From: Erysipelotrichaceae bacterium
Lineage (GTDB): Bacteria > Bacillota_I > Bacilli_A > Erysipelotrichales > Erysipelotrichaceae
Length of the DNA stretch: 16,066 nucleotides
Direction of reading: 5' to 3'
Assembly (NCBI GenBank): GCA_017405675.1
Contig: JAFRAB010000016.1
Location: forward strand, 1 to 16,066
Made by a program: the position numbers and the translations under genes. The notes beneath the pieces are model-generated. The model was not told the DNA's origin, made no database searches, and saw nothing but the letters and a program-made list of their open reading frames with translations. Shown in pieces: positions 14,529 to 16,066 of this stretch. Numbering within the stretch: position 1 is the first letter of the stretch; every line of letters begins with the position of its first letter.

Positions 14529-15764
14529 TTACATCAGATTTCTGATTTTTCGATTTGTCATGAACCGGATTCCCGATACCACAGCAAGGGCACCGGTAAT
14601 GGCAACCAGCTGATATACAGAAAGCCATCTGGCGCCGATAGATATCATAAATGATGCGACCGGTACGCCCAGACTGCATAATGCTGACTGTATTGCGGAT
14701 ACTCTTGACAGATATTCTCTTTCAACAGTCTTCATTTCCAGAACAGCCGTAAATACATTGATAAAGGCGGCTGAAAGGCCAACCAGAAGAGGCGTGACTG
14801 TTATGATCGCATATATCAGAGCTGTATTTTCATAAACATGAGCACAAAGCATTATGGCACCATAGAACACCGCTACGCCCATGAAGCAGGCTGACAATAA
14901 AGCTATCGGTTTCGCTTTTTCCTCAATCTTCGGATAGATAACACTTCCGGCGATACCGCCAAAAGTAAAGAACACATTTATGATCGATATGATCTCAGGG
15001 CCTCTGTGGAAGATCTCACTGCAGAGAGCTGCTTCCATGGCACTCAACGGTGTCATTAAGCCGTTCAGCAGAACCGCTGTAATGCAGATAAACAGAGCTA
15101 TTCTGTTTTTCTTCATATATCTGAAGCCTTCCAGAGTATCACTGAGGATATTGTTCTTAGTGCTTTGAGAAACTCTTCTCTTTTCCAGTTTCATGCTGCC
15201 GATCAGCAGCATACTTATAATGAAACAGCCGCAGTCGATCAGTATGCAGCTGCTGGCCCCTAACAGAGATACCATGGATCCGGCTATGCCGATGGAAACC
15301 AGCTGAACGGCCTGTGTCAGAGACCGGGATACTGATTCACCAATGGTATAATCCTCTTCATCAAGTATCATGGTTACCATTGGAGTCTGAGCCGGAACTC
15401 TGAAGGCCTCAACTGTTGATATCAGGAACGTTGATAAAATAATCATCCATGGCTGTATTTTCCCTGTAATTACCAGGACAGCTACACTGCCGATGATAAG
15501 GAACCTGCATAAATCAGATATCAGCATTACCTTCTTGAGGTCTCTTTTTTCAACAAAAGCCCCGCAGACAGGCTGAAGCAGAATAGTCGGTACAGCATTC
15601 AGACCATAATTCAGGGCGGAAGCAGAGGCGCTGCCGCTGATCTGATACATCAGCCAGGTAACAGCCATCACGTCAATGCAGTCACCAAAACGGTTTATCA
15701 GATTCGCCGATAACATTGCCATGTAATTACGGTTTTTCAGCAGTTTTCCGTATTTTCCGCTCAT
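14529..15764 (-). CDS. MFS transporter (DHA3/EntS-like drug or siderophore exporter)
   Basis: A 411-residue major facilitator protein with about 12 hydrophobic segments. Features of the MFS_3/DHA3 exporters are RNYMAMLSANLINRFGDCI in the first helix region, WLMYQISGSASASAL in the second, and FVEKRDLKKVMLISDLCR, an A-motif-like loop, between helices 2 and 3. After a basic central loop (KLEKRRVSQSTKNN) comes the second six-helix half, ending with the basic tail TNRKIRNLM. Likely substrates are drugs, peptides or siderophores expelled by proton antiport; no specific substrate can be named. I chose the ATG at 15764 because AAGGAGG lies just upstream, over an in-frame TTG at 15842 that would add 26 unrelated residues reaching toward the insertion-sequence end. 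The gene may read through into metG, as no strong terminator follows. Confidence 0.9.
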   Translation of the reverse strand: MSGKYGKLLKNRNYMAMLSANLINRFGDCIDVMAVTWLMYQISGSASASALNYGLNAVPTILLQPVCGAFVEKRDLKKVMLISDLCRFLIIGSVAVLVITGKIQPWMIILSTFLISTVEAFRVPAQTPMVTMILDEEDYTIGESVSRSLTQAVQLVSIGIAGSMVSLLGASSCILIDCGCFIISMLLIGSMKLEKRRVSQSTKNNILSDTLEGFRYMKKNRIALFICITAVLLNGLMTPLSAMEAALCSEIFHRGPEIISIINVFFTFGGIAGSVIYPKIEEKAKPIALLSACFMGVAVFYGAIMLCAHVYENTALIYAIITVTPLLVGLSAAFINVFTAVLEMKTVEREYLSRVSAIQSALCSLGVPVASFMISIGARWLSVYQLVAITGALAVVSGIRFMTNRKIRNLM

Positions 15765-15771
15765 GACTGCA

Positions 15772-15778
15772 TCCTCCT
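15772..15778 (-). promoter_or_regulatory. Ribosome binding site of the MFS gene
   Basis: On the minus strand AAGGAGG lies seven bases before the ATG at 15764. It fixes the start of the exporter and argues against the longer TTG-initiated frame at 15842. Confidence 0.75.
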
Positions 15779-15785
15779 TAATTCC

Positions 15786-15814
15786 AATAGTATAATTATT
15801 ATCTTCACTGTACA
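15786..15814 (-). promoter_or_regulatory. Possible promoter of the MFS gene
   Basis: On the minus strand TTGTAC is followed after 17 nt by TACTAT, or after 15 nt by the better hexamer TATACT. Neither combination is ideal. The site lies between the insertion-sequence end and the MFS ribosome site, so the gene may use its own promoter or be read from the transposase side. Confidence 0.35.
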
Positions 15815-15815
15815 A

Positions 15816-15839
15816 GCAAGTTTTTCTTGCCAAAGGCAA
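15816..15839. repeat. Two overlapping small hairpins at the insertion-sequence border
   Basis: GCAAG-TTTTT-CTTGC (15816-15830) and TTGCC-AAA-GGCAA (15827-15839) share bases and cannot form together. They sit between the IS200-like right-end hairpin and the MFS promoter region. They may be flanking target sequence or part of the element end; the exact border cannot be set from one copy. Confidence 0.4.
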
Positions 15840-15849
15840 CAATAAATAT

Positions 15850-15868
15850 CCACCCGCCTAGCGGGTGG
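15850..15868. mobile_element. Right-end hairpin of an IS200/IS605-family element
   Basis: CCACCCGC (15850-15857) and GCGGGTGG (15861-15868) form a perfect 8-bp stem with a CTA loop, about 80 bp past the transposase stop. IS200/IS605 elements lack inverted repeats and instead carry subterminal hairpins that TnpA binds as single strands; this fits the right-end hairpin in position and shape. In the plus direction it is followed by TTTTT, so it may also stop transcripts entering the element antisense to tnpA. The cleavage site should be a few bases beyond, near 15830-15849. Confidence 0.6.
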
Positions 15869-15880
15869 TTTTTCGGTTTC

Positions 15881-15943
15881 GGGCATAGCCCTTGTCTACT
15901 GGCTGCGCACACGTGCGCCTTTGGAACGCCTGCCAGCATCCAA
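15881..15943. repeat. Series of GC-rich hairpins between tnpA stop and element end
   Basis: Three further inverted repeats follow one another: GGGC-ATA-GCCC (15881-15891), GCGCAC-AC-GTGCGC (15905-15918), and TTGGA...TCCAA (15921-15943). The stretch is clearly richer in G and C than the flanking genes. It is noncoding as far as I can see and may act as a structured RNA or as element-end DNA. Confidence 0.5.
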
Positions 15944-15949
15944 GTATTA

Positions 15950-16066
15950 CTAGTTTCCCTTAAAAGGGTCTCTTGGATCAAACAAAGCTAACTGATCTGC
16001 TTCTTTGTCTGCTTTCAGTTGATTTTCTATGTACTCCTTGATTGCCTTCGTATCTTTTCCTACGGT
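15950..16066 (-). CDS. tnpA: IS200/IS605-family transposase TnpA, C-terminal end (partial at window edge)
   Basis: Reading the minus strand from the edge, 38 codons stay open and end at TAG (15950-15952). The peptide begins TVGKDTKAIKEYIENQ and ends LALFDPRDPFKGN. The amphipathic VKEYI-N-Q helix and the terminal FDPRDPF...GN resemble the C-termini of IS200-type Y1 transposases (HUH, single tyrosine) from Firmicutes; these cut and rejoin single-stranded DNA at hairpin-marked ends. The catalytic tyrosine and the HUH motif would lie upstream, beyond the window, so activity cannot be judged. The call is supported by the strong hairpin about 80 bp downstream. No tnpB follows between the stop and the right end, which points to a tnpA-only (IS200 subgroup) element. 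Confidence 0.7.
   Translation of the reverse strand, partial: TVGKDTKAIKEYIENQLKADKEADQLALFDPRDPFKGN

Noticed and set aside
1..16066. CRISPR array, tRNA genes, prophage or toxin-antitoxin module
   Set aside because: No regularly spaced direct repeats, no tRNA-like cloverleaf sequence and no phage or toxin-antitoxin protein were seen; apart from the IS200-like end, all genes have housekeeping or envelope-type families.

Overview
This window looks like a chromosomal segment of a moderately low-GC Bacillota genome. The Erysipelotrichales or a related gut Firmicutes lineage fits best, but this is inferred from gene content and style, not proven. Supporting signs are strong AGGAGG-type ribosome binding sites, TATAAT -10 boxes, U-tailed hairpin terminators, a tmk-holB-ricT cluster, and clostridial/erysipelotrichial-type GluRS and MetRS. 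Every stretch is occupied: no gap exceeds 200 bases, and there is no tRNA, rRNA or CRISPR array.

Layout. (1) At 159-1273 on the minus strand, an HD-domain phosphohydrolase overlaps a PF06541-type membrane protein by ATGA; a hairpin terminator follows at 35-82. (2) At 1430-3922 on the plus strand, thymidylate kinase, the DNA polymerase III delta-prime subunit and RicT/YaaT form a compact overlapping operon, ended by a terminator that covers the ricT stop codon. (3) At 4025-5338 on the plus strand lies a GT4 glycosyltransferase with its own promoter. It is convergent, across a two-way terminator, with a DUF2804 protein (5363-6388, minus). (4) At 6492-9106 on the plus strand, a VanZ-like membrane domain fused to a glyoxalase/VOC domain precedes a cardiolipin synthase, again ended by a two-way terminator. 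(5) At 9139-14417 on the minus strand, methionyl-tRNA synthetase, glutamyl-tRNA synthetase, an S66 LD-carboxypeptidase (MccF/LdcA-like) and a HAD hydrolase are packed with 1-nt gaps or overlaps behind one good promoter. (6) At 14529-15764 on the minus strand is an MFS drug/siderophore-type exporter. (7) At 15850-16066 is the 3' end of an IS200/IS605-family transposase gene with a GC-rich, hairpin-rich terminal region, cut by the window edge.

Functional picture. The left half is housekeeping (dTMP synthesis, clamp loading, Y-complex). The middle is envelope biology: a glycosyltransferase of the type that often makes glycolipids, cardiolipin synthase and a VanZ-like membrane protein. The right half couples two aminoacyl-tRNA synthetases to a peptidase family that includes enzymes detoxifying aminoacyl-adenylate antibiotics. 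I do not see an unmistakably new system. The points most worth checking are the synthetase-peptidase operon, the MetRS with an altered KMSKS loop and an inserted segment, the VanZ-VOC fusion, and the structured right end of the IS200-like element.
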